From Acinetobacter gyllenbergii CIP 110306 = MTCC 11365 (lineage in GTDB: Bacteria > Pseudomonadota > Gammaproteobacteria > Pseudomonadales > Moraxellaceae), in assembly GCF_000413855.1 (NCBI RefSeq), contig NZ_ATGG01000022.1, forward strand, positions 1 to 58,136: a stretch of DNA of 58,136 nt, given 5' to 3'. Positions 39,303 through 48,374 of the stretch are shown piece by piece; within the stretch, counting starts at the first letter, position 1, and each line of letters opens with the position of its first letter. The position numbers were made by a program, and so were the translations under genes. The notes under the pieces are model-generated. The model saw nothing but the letters and a program-made list of their open reading frames with translations, had not been told where the DNA came from and ran no database searches.

Positions 39303-40349
39303 TTAAATAAATTGTGACGGGACGATGGACTTAAAACGTTCAGTGAACTGTCCATTCCAATAGGGATAATAAGGATAGGGCGGATAGATCGCACTGACCT
39401 GATTTAAACGTTCGCTCTGTTCAATCGATAGCTGAATATCTTTGGCAACAAGGTTATCTTGCAGTTGAGTTTGATTACGCGCGCCAATCAACACACTCGA
39501 TACCGTTGGACGCTGTAATAACCAGTTTAAGGCAATTTGCGGAACCGTATAGCCAGTTTCTGCTGCAATCTGTTTGAGCACATCAATCACAGCATAGAGA
39601 TGTGCCTCATTGACTGGCGGCGCGAATTGCGCGGTATTATGTAAACGGCTCTGTGCTGGAATCGGATTCTCGCGATCAAATTTACCTGTCAATCGGCCCC
39701 AGCCCAACGGACTCCACACTACTGCGCCAATGTGCTGGTCATCATTTAAGGGCATCAACTCCCATTCATAATCACGACCAATCAATGAATAGTAGACCTG
39801 ATTGACCACAAACTTTTCATAGCCATATTGCTCCGCAATCGCTTGGGCTTTCATTAGTTGCCAACCTGCAAAATTAGACGCGCCGATATAACGAACTTTG
39901 CCACTACGCACTAACTCATCTAAGGTTTTCATTAATTGTGGTAATGCGGTGAAGCTATCAAACTGATGCAGCTGTAATACATCAATATAATCCGTTCCCA
40001 AGCGAGTTAATGACTGTTCAACTGCCGACAATAAATAACGCCGACTAAATCCAGCATCATTGAGATGATCTGAACTACGAATCCCAACTTTAGTGGAAAT
40101 AATATTGTGTTGACGTTCAGATGCCAAAGCCTTGCCCAGCATTCGTTCAGATTCTCCATCAGAATAGACATCGGCTGTATCAAAGTAATTAATACCCGCA
40201 TCTAAACCAGCACGAATCATTTGATTGGCTTCTGTTTGACTGGCTTGCCCCCAAGCAGAGAAAATTTGCCCCTGCCCACCTAGAGTGCCTGCGCCAAATC
40301 CCAGTTCTGAAACTTTTAAACCCGAGTTTCCTAAAAAATGATATTTCAT
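39303..40349 (-). CDS. Aldo/keto reductase
   Basis: 348 residues, (beta/alpha)8 NADPH-dependent reductase. Catalytic tetrad: Asp and Tyr in NYFDTADVYSDGESE, Lys in ISTKVGI, His in DVLQLHQFDSF. Close to the YhdN/YajO and Kv-beta-like branch by length. Divergent from a LysR regulator 103 bases away, which probably controls it. Start at 40349 preferred over a frame 5 codons longer. Confidence 0.92.
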   Translation of the reverse strand: MKYHFLGNSGLKVSELGFGAGTLGGQGQIFSAWGQASQTEANQMIRAGLDAGINYFDTADVYSDGESERMLGKALASERQHNIISTKVGIRSSDHLNDAGFSRRYLLSAVEQSLTRLGTDYIDVLQLHQFDSFTALPQLMKTLDELVRSGKVRYIGASNFAGWQLMKAQAIAEQYGYEKFVVNQVYYSLIGRDYEWELMPLNDDQHIGAVVWSPLGWGRLTGKFDRENPIPAQSRLHNTAQFAPPVNEAHLYAVIDVLKQIAAETGYTVPQIALNWLLQRPTVSSVLIGARNQTQLQDNLVAKDIQLSIEQSERLNQVSAIYPPYPYYPYWNGQFTERFKSIVPSQFI

Positions 40350-40452
40350 GACCTGTCTCTTCAAGCTGTGATTGCTTCAGTACAAAAATAGCGCTAGGGA
40401 TTTACTCGAAAAACCACGATAATCAAGAAATACTTTTCTGATTTTATTGATA

Positions 40453-41346
40453 ATGAATACAGAAGATTTTCAGTTTTTTATTCGTGTTGCAGACTTGGGT
40501 TCGATCAGCAAAGCCGCACAGGACGCCAATATCTCGGTGTCGGTGGCCAGTCAGAAATTACAACGTCTAGAACAAAGCCTACAACTGCGTTTATTTCATC
40601 GCACCACACGAAAATTGACTTTAACAGAGGAAGGCAAAATCGTACTGGAGCATGGACGTGGCTGGATCAACGATTTTGTTCATTTACAGCAAGCTCTCAC
40701 CTCCCCAAATCAAGCCTTAACAGGGACTTTACGGATTAGCACCTCAGCTACGTTTGGTACTCAGGTGTTAATGCCCGTGATTGCCAGATTTTCCCACTTA
40801 CATCCTGAACTGAAGATTTACTTAGATTTAAATGATCAAAACATCGACCTGATTCAGCAAGGCATGGACTTGGCCATTCGCATTGGTCAGTTAAAAAGTT
40901 CCAGCTTGATCGCCAAACGCTTGAGTACCAATCCACGTGTACTCTGCGCTTCCCCCAACTATCTGGAAAAATATGGTCAGCCCCATAGCTTGGCAGAACT
41001 CAAATTGCATCGTTGTATCTTGCAGCAGCATGGTCAAGGTCTCACCAATCACTGGCACTTGGTCAATGCCGAAGGGAAAGTTGAACAGGTTCATGTCGAG
41101 GGTTATTTTGCAACAAATTCAGGCGAAGGTGTTCGGCAAGCAGCCCTAGCCGGTCTTGGTATTTCCAATCATTCGATCTGGCATGTGGCAGATGAACTTG
41201 CGACAGGTAAACTGGTGCAGATTTTGCCGGAATTTCCTGTTGAAGCAACGGCAATTTATGCAGTGTTCCCACATCGGCAGCTGATCGCGCCAAAAGTGCA
41301 GCATTTTTTAGATTATTTAATCGATTACTTTCAGCAGCGTGAATGA
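40453..41346 (+). CDS. LysR-family transcriptional regulator
   Basis: 297 residues: N-terminal winged helix (MNTEDFQFFIRVADLGSISKA; recognition helix VSVASQKLQRLEQSL) and a C-terminal periplasmic-binding-like effector domain. The divergent aldo/keto reductase is the likely target, by the usual LysR arrangement. The ATG at 40453 gives the standard LysR beginning; an upstream in-frame TTG is not needed. Confidence 0.92.
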   Translation: MNTEDFQFFIRVADLGSISKAAQDANISVSVASQKLQRLEQSLQLRLFHRTTRKLTLTEEGKIVLEHGRGWINDFVHLQQALTSPNQALTGTLRISTSATFGTQVLMPVIARFSHLHPELKIYLDLNDQNIDLIQQGMDLAIRIGQLKSSSLIAKRLSTNPRVLCASPNYLEKYGQPHSLAELKLHRCILQQHGQGLTNHWHLVNAEGKVEQVHVEGYFATNSGEGVRQAALAGLGISNHSIWHVADELATGKLVQILPEFPVEATAIYAVFPHRQLIAPKVQHFLDYLIDYFQQRE

Positions 41347-41393
41347 TAAAACTTTAGTCCTTCAGACTAATCTTAGCCTTGCAACAGTGATTA

Positions 41394-41486
41394 CTATACT
41401 CCTGCAAAACCATGAAACATCCATTGCACACCCCATACAAGCAGCATGAAAAAAATAAGGATGAGGCAAAGTTCTAATTTTTTCAT
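41394..41486 (-). CDS. 30-residue single-pass membrane peptide overlapping the PHP gene
   Basis: MKKLELCLILIFFMLLVWGV begins a 30-residue frame: two lysines, then a strongly hydrophobic stretch of about 17 residues, then QWMFHGFAGV. Its ATG overlaps the stop of the PHP-phosphoesterase gene by 4 bases (ATGA), a typical sign of translational coupling. Lys-in membrane peptides of this size are often real but unannotated. Function unknown. Confidence 0.6.
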   Translation of the reverse strand: MKKLELCLILIFFMLLVWGVQWMFHGFAGV

Positions 41487-42346
41487 ATCACGGGGGATTG
41501 AAAGCGTTCCCAAATCCCTTGCTGCCCGTCTTTAAGCCGTGGTGTCTGTCCCAATTTAATCCATGGCATATTCTCGCCATGAAAATCACTGCCAATCGAA
41601 ACCGCTAGATCAAATTGCTGAATCATTCGATCCACCATTTGACGTGTCGAAGCAGGTTCGATACTCGGTGGTAGTTCCACCGCATCACCACCCGATTCGG
41701 CAAAGAGTTCAATCAAATAACGAATATTGGTTGCTGACAGGTCATAACGGGTCGGATGAGCAAGCACGGCGAAACCCTGACTGGCATGAATTACATCAAT
41801 GGTTTCTTTAAGACCCATCCCTTCAAATTTCACAAAGGCTTTTTTGCCTTCTTTCAGAAAACGGTCAAATGCCTGCTGTGGACGGCTGACAATATTCCTT
41901 TCGACTAGAGCTTTAGCAATATGGGTTCGGGTCACCCGATCTGCTTCCCCATCGACTTGGGCAATCACATCAGGATAAATATCAAAATCAATACATTTTT
42001 CTAAGAGCTGACAAATCACTTTTGCCCGTTCAGCACGAACCTTTTTCTGCTGTTCCAGCATAGCTTTGATCGGCGCGTCATTTTGCATATTCAAGGCAAC
42101 AATATGCACTCCATAACTCTTTTTGGTATTGGGTCGAGACCACTGACTGGAAACCTCTACCCCAGAAATAATTTGAATATCATGTGCTTGTGCATAATCT
42201 TGGGCACGCTGCAAGCCATCCATGGTGTCATGGTCTGTGACGGCAAGGGTGTGGATTTTTAAATCGACTGCAGCCTGTACCAACTGCTCAGGAGAGAAGG
42301 TACCATCGGAAATGAGCGTATGTGTGTGTAAATCGACACCGAACAT
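41483..42346 (-). CDS. PHP-domain phosphoesterase (YciV/RNase AM-like)
   Basis: 287 residues with PHP metal motifs: VDLHTHTLISDGTFSPEQL, LAVTDHDTMDGL, FAVLAHPTRYDL and IGSDFHGENMPW. E. coli YciV is a 5'-3' exonuclease and 3',5'-nucleotide bisphosphatase that trims rRNA and degrades pAp. Divergent from yciB, neighbourhood as in the E. coli yci region. Confidence 0.93.
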   Translation of the reverse strand: MFGVDLHTHTLISDGTFSPEQLVQAAVDLKIHTLAVTDHDTMDGLQRAQDYAQAHDIQIISGVEVSSQWSRPNTKKSYGVHIVALNMQNDAPIKAMLEQQKKVRAERAKVICQLLEKCIDFDIYPDVIAQVDGEADRVTRTHIAKALVERNIVSRPQQAFDRFLKEGKKAFVKFEGMGLKETIDVIHASQGFAVLAHPTRYDLSATNIRYLIELFAESGGDAVELPPSIEPASTRQMVDRMIQQFDLAVSIGSDFHGENMPWIKLGQTPRLKDGQQGIWERFQSPVI

Positions 42347-42391
42347 GGTTTGTATTATGCTATCTGACCTATTTCATCATCGTACTGTAAC

Positions 42392-43003
42392 ATGAAAGCG
42401 TTGCTCGACTATCTACCGATTATTATCTTCTTTTATTTTTATAAAACCACCGATCCTAAAGATAGTCATCATCCCCTGCTACAGTTGGTAGGTAGCTCTG
42501 GAAATCTTGATCAAAATCATATTCTTGTTGCAACTTGTGCATTACTCATCTCGACGCTTGTGGTGTATGGCTGCCTGTTCTTTTTCCAAAAATTTAAATT
42601 GGAAAAAATGCAGTGGTTTATTGTCCTTATGTCAGTCATTTTTGGTGGCATCACCCTAATTTTTAGCGATGTGACCTACATCAAAATGAAAGCCATCATT
42701 ATCAATATCGGTATTGGATTAGGCTTCCTGGTGACGCCACTCTTTAATAAAGAACGTATGCCAATTATCCAAAAACTTTTAGGCTCGTTATTAGAACTTA
42801 GCCCAAGAGGTTGGATCAAATTGAACTGGGCGTGGTGTGGACAATTCTTTTTGCTTGCGGCTTTGCATTTCTTCTTTGGTTTTGTCTACATGCAAGGAAA
42901 ATATTGGGGCGAATTCACCGCTTTCGGCGATATTATCGTTTCTATCAGTTACCTAGCTGCTATACTGTTTTTCTTAAGAAAGCATTTTAAAACCACTGAA
43001 TAG
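42392..43003 (+). CDS. yciB: Inner-membrane protein YciB (septation protein A)
   Basis: 203 residues with five or six membrane segments, starting MKALLDYLPIIIFFYFYKTT, the family's hallmark, and with the SPRGWIKLNWAWCGQFF segment near the end. Affects septum formation and envelope synthesis in enterics and Shigella (IspA). Followed by yciI after 24 bases. Confidence 0.94.
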   Translation: MKALLDYLPIIIFFYFYKTTDPKDSHHPLLQLVGSSGNLDQNHILVATCALLISTLVVYGCLFFFQKFKLEKMQWFIVLMSVIFGGITLIFSDVTYIKMKAIIINIGIGLGFLVTPLFNKERMPIIQKLLGSLLELSPRGWIKLNWAWCGQFFLLAALHFFFGFVYMQGKYWGEFTAFGDIIVSISYLAAILFFLRKHFKTTE

Positions 43004-43027
43004 ATTTTAAATCATCGAGCTACTGCC

Positions 43028-43330
43028 ATGCCATATTTTGTGCTGACTTGTACTGATCGCGAAGGTACTTTGGAAAAACGTTTAGCCACCCGCCCACAAC
43101 ATATTGAACGTCTACAAAAGTTAGATGATGAAGGACGTTTAATTACGGCAGGTGCCCATCCAAAAGATCCAAATGATCCGCAGGCTGGTTTTTGGGGCAG
43201 TACCATGATTGTCGAATTTGATAGCCGTGAATCCTTAGATGCTTGGATTCAGGAAGAGCCGTTTTTAAAAGAAGGGATTTACTCAAATATTGAGGTAAAA
43301 CCGTTCAACAAAGCTTTTCCAAAAGGGTAA
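43028..43330 (+). CDS. yciI: YciI-family protein
   Basis: 100 residues, ferredoxin-like dimeric alpha/beta barrel of the YciI family; PYFVLTCTDREGTLEKRLAT, RLQKLDDEGRLITAGAHPKD and LDAWIQEEPFLKEGIY are typical, with the His-Asp pair of the putative active site. Function unresolved. The next gene starts 3 bases after its stop. Confidence 0.93.
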   Translation: MPYFVLTCTDREGTLEKRLATRPQHIERLQKLDDEGRLITAGAHPKDPNDPQAGFWGSTMIVEFDSRESLDAWIQEEPFLKEGIYSNIEVKPFNKAFPKG

Positions 43331-43333
43331 ATC

Positions 43334-43789
43334 ATGCAAGTTGTCGTCAAAAGCGTATTGGCTTTATGTTTATTTAGTTCGACTGCTTGGGCGGTTGAGC
43401 CCGCAACACCGGCAGCTCCAGCAGCCAACACAACCCCTGCAACGAATGCAACAACGGCCGCACCCACCAATACGACTGCAACAGCGGCCAAACCACTGAC
43501 CGCTGAGCAAATTGCCAAAGCCAAGCAACAACAAGATGCAAAAGTCAAAGCCATGATTCAAGATCAGGCCAGTCGCTTGAAGCAACTTGAGCATGCCAAT
43601 CTGGAAGCACTCTCTCAAAATCAAGAATTACAGTTAAAAAATGACAGCTTGACCGTGCAGGTTCAGGTGTTACAAAGTGAACGCAGCGCACAAATGTTTT
43701 TATATGGTGCGATGACCATTGCTGTAGGGGTAATACTTGGTTTCTTGATTGCCAGTTATATTCACACTAAACGTCGTCGTCAGTGGTAA
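43334..43789 (+). CDS. Exported coiled-coil protein with C-terminal membrane anchor
   Basis: 151 residues: signal peptide (residues 1-20, ending AWAVEP), an Ala/Thr/Pro-rich linker (21-55), a Gln/Leu/Lys-rich coiled coil (about 58-115), one membrane segment (FLYGAMTIAVGVILGFLIAS) and a basic tail KRRRQW. This is the layout of the TIGR04211-type SH3 and membrane-anchor proteins, but without the SH3 domain. Probably co-transcribed with yciB-yciI. Confidence 0.8.
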   Translation: MQVVVKSVLALCLFSSTAWAVEPATPAAPAANTTPATNATTAAPTNTTATAAKPLTAEQIAKAKQQQDAKVKAMIQDQASRLKQLEHANLEALSQNQELQLKNDSLTVQVQVLQSERSAQMFLYGAMTIAVGVILGFLIASYIHTKRRRQW

Positions 43790-43807
43790 AAAACTAACTT
43801 TCTATTT

Positions 43808-45712
43808 ATGTCTCATTCCGCAAAATTACAAACAGCCGAATTAGACTGGGAACTGGTCGATGGTATCGAAGTTCCCATTTCTAAACAATTCGGCGATGTC
43901 TACTTTTCTAAAGATAATGGTCTACTCGAAACACGGCATGTGTTTTTAAATGGCAATGACCTCACTGAACGTCTGTCGCAACTGAACGATTACCAATACT
44001 TTTGTGTCGGTGAAACGGGCTTTGGCACAGGTTTAAATATTCTAACCTTGTGGCAGCTTTGGCAGCAGATTCGTCCTGATAATCACAGCCATTTGCATGC
44101 TATTAGCGTCGAAAAATTTCCACTGAGCAAAGCCGATCTGATCCGCGCACTGAATGTCTGGCCTGAACTTAAGCCACTTGCAGAACAGCTGATTCAGCAG
44201 TATCCCCTGCCTATTGCAGGCTGCCATCGCTTAAGTTTTCCAGAAGAACGCTTTAGTATTGATTTATGGTTGGGAGATGCACAGGATATTTTCCCTAGTA
44301 TGCCGAAAACCCAAGCCGTGAATGCGTGGTTTCTTGATGGTTTTGCGCCTTCATGTAATCCAGACATGTGGCAGGAAAATGTACTCAATCACATTGTTCG
44401 TTTATCAGACTACGGAACGACATTTGCGTCCTTTAGTGTTGCTGGTGTACTGAAACGTGGACTCAAGCAACATGGTGTCCACATTAGCCGTCCACGCGGT
44501 TTTGGTCATAAACGTGAAATGCTAAAAGCCATTTGGTCTGATCCGACACAAGCGCTAACTGACCCTGCGGATGCAGCAGCAGAAATTAAGGTTCAATCTG
44601 AATTAGCAACAACGGCATCCAACTCAAGACCTCGTCAGATTGCCATCATTGGCGCGGGAATCGCAGGTTTAAGCTGTGCATGGGCCTTTGCTCAACGCGG
44701 CCATCAAGTCACGATCTACGAGCAAAATGAGCCACTTTCAGGTGCATCAGGCAACCCCCTTGCTCTACTCAACCCCAAGCTGTGTCCAATTGAACAGGCC
44801 CATGAGCACTTGATGACCTTGAGCTGGCAACATGCCTTGAATTTCTATTCACGTTTCAAAGCATTTAGACCGATTCAAGTCCAGCAAATGGCTTTAAAAA
44901 ATGCAGATGAATTACTTGGTTTAGCGGAACAATATCCTGAAGCGGTGTTATCTGTACCAGATCAGCAGAATGCTATACCTGAAACAGCTTATCCAAGCTT
45001 GGCGCTTCATCAAGCAGGTGCCGTTTCTCCACAGCAACTGCGTGATGAAATGTTGCAGCATCCGAATATCCACTGCAAAAAAGCAAAGATTTCTCGCTTA
45101 AAAAGCACAGACAAGCAAACTGAGCTTTGGCAAGAACAACAACTCATCGCAACAGCCGATGACGTCATTGTCTGCTGTGCCAAGCAAAGTGCTGAGCTCT
45201 TTGAAAACTACCCTGTGTTAAAACCAATTCGTGGACAAGTCAGTTGGGTTGAAAATCGTGAGCAAGCTCTAGATCAAGCCTATAGTTATGGCGGTTATTG
45301 TATGCAACTGAATGCCACTCAATTGATTCTAGGCGCATCCTTTTATCCCAATCGAGACGATATCGAAGTTTTAGCAGAAGATCATGTGCATAACTATGAA
45401 CTTATCCACAATGTGTTCCCAGAATATGCACAACAGCTCCCTGCTATAGAGCATTGGCAAGGCCGTGCTTCAGTACGTGCGCAAAGTCAGGATTATTTCC
45501 CTCTGGTCGGGAAAATGAAAAATGATGGACAGATATTTACCTTTGCAGGTCTAGGTTCTAAAGGGTTCTTGTTTGCGCCATTGTGTAGTGAAGTTTTGGC
45601 AGCCCTTGTCTTGGGTGAGCTTTGTCCAGTGCCTCAAAACCTGTTGGATAAGTTGAATCCTCAACGCTTTCAGAAGAAAGTAAAAGCCAAGAAGCCTTAT
45701 TATTCTGCTTAA
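43808..45712 (+). CDS. mnmC: Bifunctional tRNA mnm5s2U34 methyltransferase/FAD oxidoreductase
   Basis: Final steps of 5-methylaminomethyl-2-thiouridine at the tRNA wobble position. 634 residues: N-terminal methyltransferase (GETGFGTGLNILTLWQLW, AWFLDGFAPSCNPDMW) and C-terminal oxidoreductase with the FAD site IAIIGAGIAGLSCAWAF from about residue 278 and the end FAGLGSKGFLFAPLCSE. Full length, both halves present. Followed by a strong inverted repeat. Confidence 0.95.
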   Translation: MSHSAKLQTAELDWELVDGIEVPISKQFGDVYFSKDNGLLETRHVFLNGNDLTERLSQLNDYQYFCVGETGFGTGLNILTLWQLWQQIRPDNHSHLHAISVEKFPLSKADLIRALNVWPELKPLAEQLIQQYPLPIAGCHRLSFPEERFSIDLWLGDAQDIFPSMPKTQAVNAWFLDGFAPSCNPDMWQENVLNHIVRLSDYGTTFASFSVAGVLKRGLKQHGVHISRPRGFGHKREMLKAIWSDPTQALTDPADAAAEIKVQSELATTASNSRPRQIAIIGAGIAGLSCAWAFAQRGHQVTIYEQNEPLSGASGNPLALLNPKLCPIEQAHEHLMTLSWQHALNFYSRFKAFRPIQVQQMALKNADELLGLAEQYPEAVLSVPDQQNAIPETAYPSLALHQAGAVSPQQLRDEMLQHPNIHCKKAKISRLKSTDKQTELWQEQQLIATADDVIVCCAKQSAELFENYPVLKPIRGQVSWVENREQALDQAYSYGGYCMQLNATQLILGASFYPNRDDIEVLAEDHVHNYELIHNVFPEYAQQLPAIEHWQGRASVRAQSQDYFPLVGKMKNDGQIFTFAGLGSKGFLFAPLCSEVLAALVLGELCPVPQNLLDKLNPQRFQKKVKAKKPYYSA

Positions 45713-45752
45713 ATATTTTTAATTTTAAAATGACTGAAATCTAGAATTTTGA

Positions 45753-45784
45753 ATTGGCCAAAATACCGCTGTATTTTGGCCAAT
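45753..45784. terminator. Perfect 14-pair hairpin between convergent genes
   Basis: ATTGGCCAAAATAC, CGCT loop, GTATTTTGGCCAAT. It separates mnmC from the convergent rhodanese gene. There is no T-run on either side, so intrinsic termination would be poor; it may instead block readthrough or stabilise 3' ends. Confidence 0.55.
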
Positions 45785-45796
45785 CTTCTGAGTGAT

Positions 45797-46111
45797 TTAA
45801 GCGCCTTGTTCTAAAGGTAAGCCCGCATCACGCGCTGCGCGTGTGCCACCCATCAATACAACATATTCACGAGAATCATCAATACCGTCTAAAAGCTCTG
45901 CTGCACGTGGTGCTTTGCTGCCGCCACCACATAGAATATAAATCGGTTGATCCGCTGTAACTTGAGTCAGACTGTCCGCAGTGATCTCAGCAATTGGACG
46001 ATTCACCGCCCCCTTAACATGAGCCTCTGCATACGCTTTGGTATCACGGACATCCCAGATGACTGCGCCTTCTGGGAACTCAAATGTTGTAATTTCTTGT
46101 TTACGGATCAT
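45797..46111 (-). CDS. Single-domain rhodanese-like protein
   Basis: 104 residues; rhodanese fold with VIWDVRDTKAYAEAHVKGAV and an active-site loop YILCGGGSKAPRAAELL, where the catalytic Cys is followed by GGG. Sulfurtransferase or thiol-carrier, partner unknown. AAAGGAG fixes the ATG at 46111. Divergent from yajQ. Confidence 0.88.
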   Translation of the reverse strand: MIRKQEITTFEFPEGAVIWDVRDTKAYAEAHVKGAVNRPIAEITADSLTQVTADQPIYILCGGGSKAPRAAELLDGIDDSREYVVLMGGTRAARDAGLPLEQGA

Positions 46112-46201
46112 TGTGCACTCCTTTGATGTAAACAACACTTGGCAAATGAAGAAAACCCCCTTAGCATCTCAAATATTCTTTCCCTTTGTAAAGGTCTAAC
46201 C

Positions 46202-46690
46202 ATGCCTTCTTTTGATATTGTTTCTGAATTAGAGTTATTTGAAGTCAATCACGCTGTGCAAAACACAGAAAAAGAGATTGCGACTCGTTTTGACTTCCGT
46301 GGACAAGACGTTTCAATTGAGTTAAATGAAAAAAATAAAGAAATCAAAATTTCAACTGAAAGCGATTTCCAATGTGAACAAGTCTATACCATGCTTGAAA
46401 ACCACTTCTATAAACGCAAAATTGATGTACAGGCTTTAGATCCACAAAAAGCCACCGCTTCGGGTAAAAATGTGGTGCAAGTAATCAAGTTAAAAGACGG
46501 ACTTGACTCAGATACCGCAAAAAAAATTAATAAAGCCATTAAAGAAAGTGGTATCAAAGCGCAATCTTCTATTCAAGGAGACAAAATCCGTGTCACGGAT
46601 AAAAAGCGCGATACTTTGCAACAAGTGATGAACTTTTTACGTGAACAACAATTTGGTCTGCCACTGCAATTTAATAATTTCAAAGATTAA
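46202..46690 (+). CDS. yajQ: YajQ-family nucleotide-binding protein
   Basis: 162 residues, MPSFDIVSELELFEVNHAVQ start and the two ferredoxin-like halves of DUF520. Members bind nucleotides; in Xanthomonas and Pseudomonas a homologue binds c-di-GMP and partners with a LysR regulator. The ATG at 46202 matches the family; the 21-codon extension is not coding. Confidence 0.94.
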   Translation: MPSFDIVSELELFEVNHAVQNTEKEIATRFDFRGQDVSIELNEKNKEIKISTESDFQCEQVYTMLENHFYKRKIDVQALDPQKATASGKNVVQVIKLKDGLDSDTAKKINKAIKESGIKAQSSIQGDKIRVTDKKRDTLQQVMNFLREQQFGLPLQFNNFKD

Positions 46691-46704
46691 GCAATAGGTT
46701 CACT

Positions 46705-47199
46705 ATGGCAAAAGATAACCGTCTTTATAAGCTGGTTAAAACCACGTCTAAATTTCCGAAAGGTATTCGTAGCACGCTCTGGAGCAAGGCCTTTGGTCGT
46801 GTGGTTCCGATGGTTGGAACAGCGAATATTCGTTATTTAGAAGTCGATAAAGACCACGTGACTGTTCGCATTGAAAACCAGCGTAATATGCAAAATCATA
46901 TTAAAGGTGTGCATGCCGCAGCCATGGCGCTACTGGGTGAAACTGCAACTGGATTTTTAACGGGTTTACATGTACCAGATGATCGTATCTTGTTGATCAA
47001 ATCCTTACATGTCGATTACTTAAAAGTTGCACAAGGTGGTTTAACAGCAACGGCAACATTATCAGCTGATCAACAAAAGTTTATCGCAGATAATGAAAAA
47101 GGCGAGTTATTGGTCCCTATTAGCGTGATTGATGATTCTGGCAATCAACCGATCCAATGCCAAATGCTTTGGGCTTGGTTACCAAAACGTAAAAAATAA
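46705..47199 (+). CDS. DUF4442 hot-dog-fold thioesterase-like protein
   Basis: 164 residues; N-terminal FPKGIRSTLWSKAFGRVVPMVG and the hot-dog core HIKGVHAAAMALLGETATG place it in the DUF4442 group, often called YiiD C-terminal or thioesterase-like. Substrate unknown. 14 bases after yajQ, same strand, so likely co-transcribed. Confidence 0.85.
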   Translation: MAKDNRLYKLVKTTSKFPKGIRSTLWSKAFGRVVPMVGTANIRYLEVDKDHVTVRIENQRNMQNHIKGVHAAAMALLGETATGFLTGLHVPDDRILLIKSLHVDYLKVAQGGLTATATLSADQQKFIADNEKGELLVPISVIDDSGNQPIQCQMLWAWLPKRKK

Positions 47200-47274
47200 T
47201 AACCGATCTAGACTATTCTAGTGACAGTATTATCATCAGGATGCAAAGATCACTCTTTGTGTTCTGATGATAAA

Positions 47275-47769
47275 ATGAAAAAAATACTCCTCCTTTCTCA
47301 TTTTCTGATAGCGCTCAATCTAGCAACTTATTCTGCTCAAGTAATCGCTGCTGATGCTTCAGCTTCAGTTCCCACTAAACAGATCCATTCTTTAGCTGAA
47401 CACAACAAGAAAATTGTCACTGATTTTTATGAAGGTGTTTTCTTGAAACACCAAGTGAAACAATATGCCGATCGTTATATTGGGGATCAATATATTCAGC
47501 ACAATCCGAATGTACCTGATGGCAAGGCGCCATTTGTAAACTTCTTTAGCCAAAAATTCAGCAATAACCCTAAGGCAAAAAATGTCATCAAGAAAGCAAT
47601 TGCGGAAGGAGATCTGGTCGTCCTGCATGTGCATTCTACAGAGAATGACAGCGATCGAGGTCGAGCGATTATTGATATATTTCGTGTAGAAAATGGAAAA
47701 ATTGTAGAGCATTGGGATGTCATACAAAATATTCCTGAACAGAGTCAGAATGCCAACACCATGTTTTAG
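47275..47769 (+). CDS. Exported SnoaL/NTF2-like protein
   Basis: 164 residues: signal peptide (KKILLLSHFLIALNLATYSA, cleavage near VIAADA) and an NTF2-like cone fold of the SnoaL-like 'aldol condensation' group (KQYADRYIGDQYIQHNPNVPDGK and VENGKIVEHWDVIQNIPE). Enzyme activity unproven. The ATG at 47275 starts the signal peptide; a GTG 18 codons earlier would spoil it. Confidence 0.85.
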   Translation: MKKILLLSHFLIALNLATYSAQVIAADASASVPTKQIHSLAEHNKKIVTDFYEGVFLKHQVKQYADRYIGDQYIQHNPNVPDGKAPFVNFFSQKFSNNPKAKNVIKKAIAEGDLVVLHVHSTENDSDRGRAIIDIFRVENGKIVEHWDVIQNIPEQSQNANTMF

Positions 47770-47784
47770 TGATTAGCTTACAAC

Positions 47785-47814
47785 AATAAAGCCCAAACGA
47801 GTTTGGGCTTTATT
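47785..47814 (+). terminator. Terminator between the SnoaL-like gene and msrC
   Basis: AATAAAGCCCAAAC and GTTTGGGCTTTATT around a two-base centre, then T-rich on the + strand. Confidence 0.9.
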
Positions 47815-47825
47815 TTTTTAAATAC

Positions 47826-48305
47826 TTAAATAAATTTTTCAATGATCAGCATCAGCTGCTGCAAATATTCCGCATCAATCTGATCAAATTGATTCAGTTC
47901 ATCACTATCGACATCCAACACGCCCACACATTCCCCATCTTTCATCATCGGCAAAACAATTTCCGATCTCGAGGCAGAACTACAGGCAATATGTCCTGGG
48001 AACTGATCGACATCTGGCACCACAATCACTTGCTGCTGTTGCCAAGCTGTTCCACACACGCCACGACCTTTGCCAATACGGGTACAGGCAATTGGGCCTT
48101 GAAATGGGCCTAACACCAATTCATTGTCTTTGACCAGATAAAATCCAATCCAAAACCAGCCAAATTGCTGTTTTAATGCCGCACAGATATTGGCGAGATT
48201 GGCTATCACATCGCTTTCATCTTCAACAATTGCCTGAATCTGAGGAAGGATACTTTGATATTGCTCAGCCTTATGGCCTTGCTGCAACACTAATTCTTCT
48301 GCCAT
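47826..48305 (-). CDS. msrC: Free methionine-(R)-sulfoxide reductase
   Basis: 159 residues, a GAF-domain enzyme that reduces free methionine-R-sulfoxide. The three conserved cysteines are visible in PIACTRIGKGRG, RGVCGTAWQ and HIACSSASRSEIVLP. Needs a thioredoxin; trxC is two genes away. Confidence 0.93.
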   Translation of the reverse strand: MAEELVLQQGHKAEQYQSILPQIQAIVEDESDVIANLANICAALKQQFGWFWIGFYLVKDNELVLGPFQGPIACTRIGKGRGVCGTAWQQQQVIVVPDVDQFPGHIACSSASRSEIVLPMMKDGECVGVLDVDSDELNQFDQIDAEYLQQLMLIIEKFI

Positions 48306-48374
48306 GCTTCATTCCAAATTAAAAAAAGGTTTGGCTTCATCTACCCAATACAAGAGAACTTAGCTTGTAGTAGA

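Noticed and set aside
43279..43624. Gly/Ala- and Cys/Gly-rich minus-strand frames opposite the coiled-coil protein
   Set aside because: They mirror the Ala/Thr/Pro-rich linker on the plus strand and have no independent signals.
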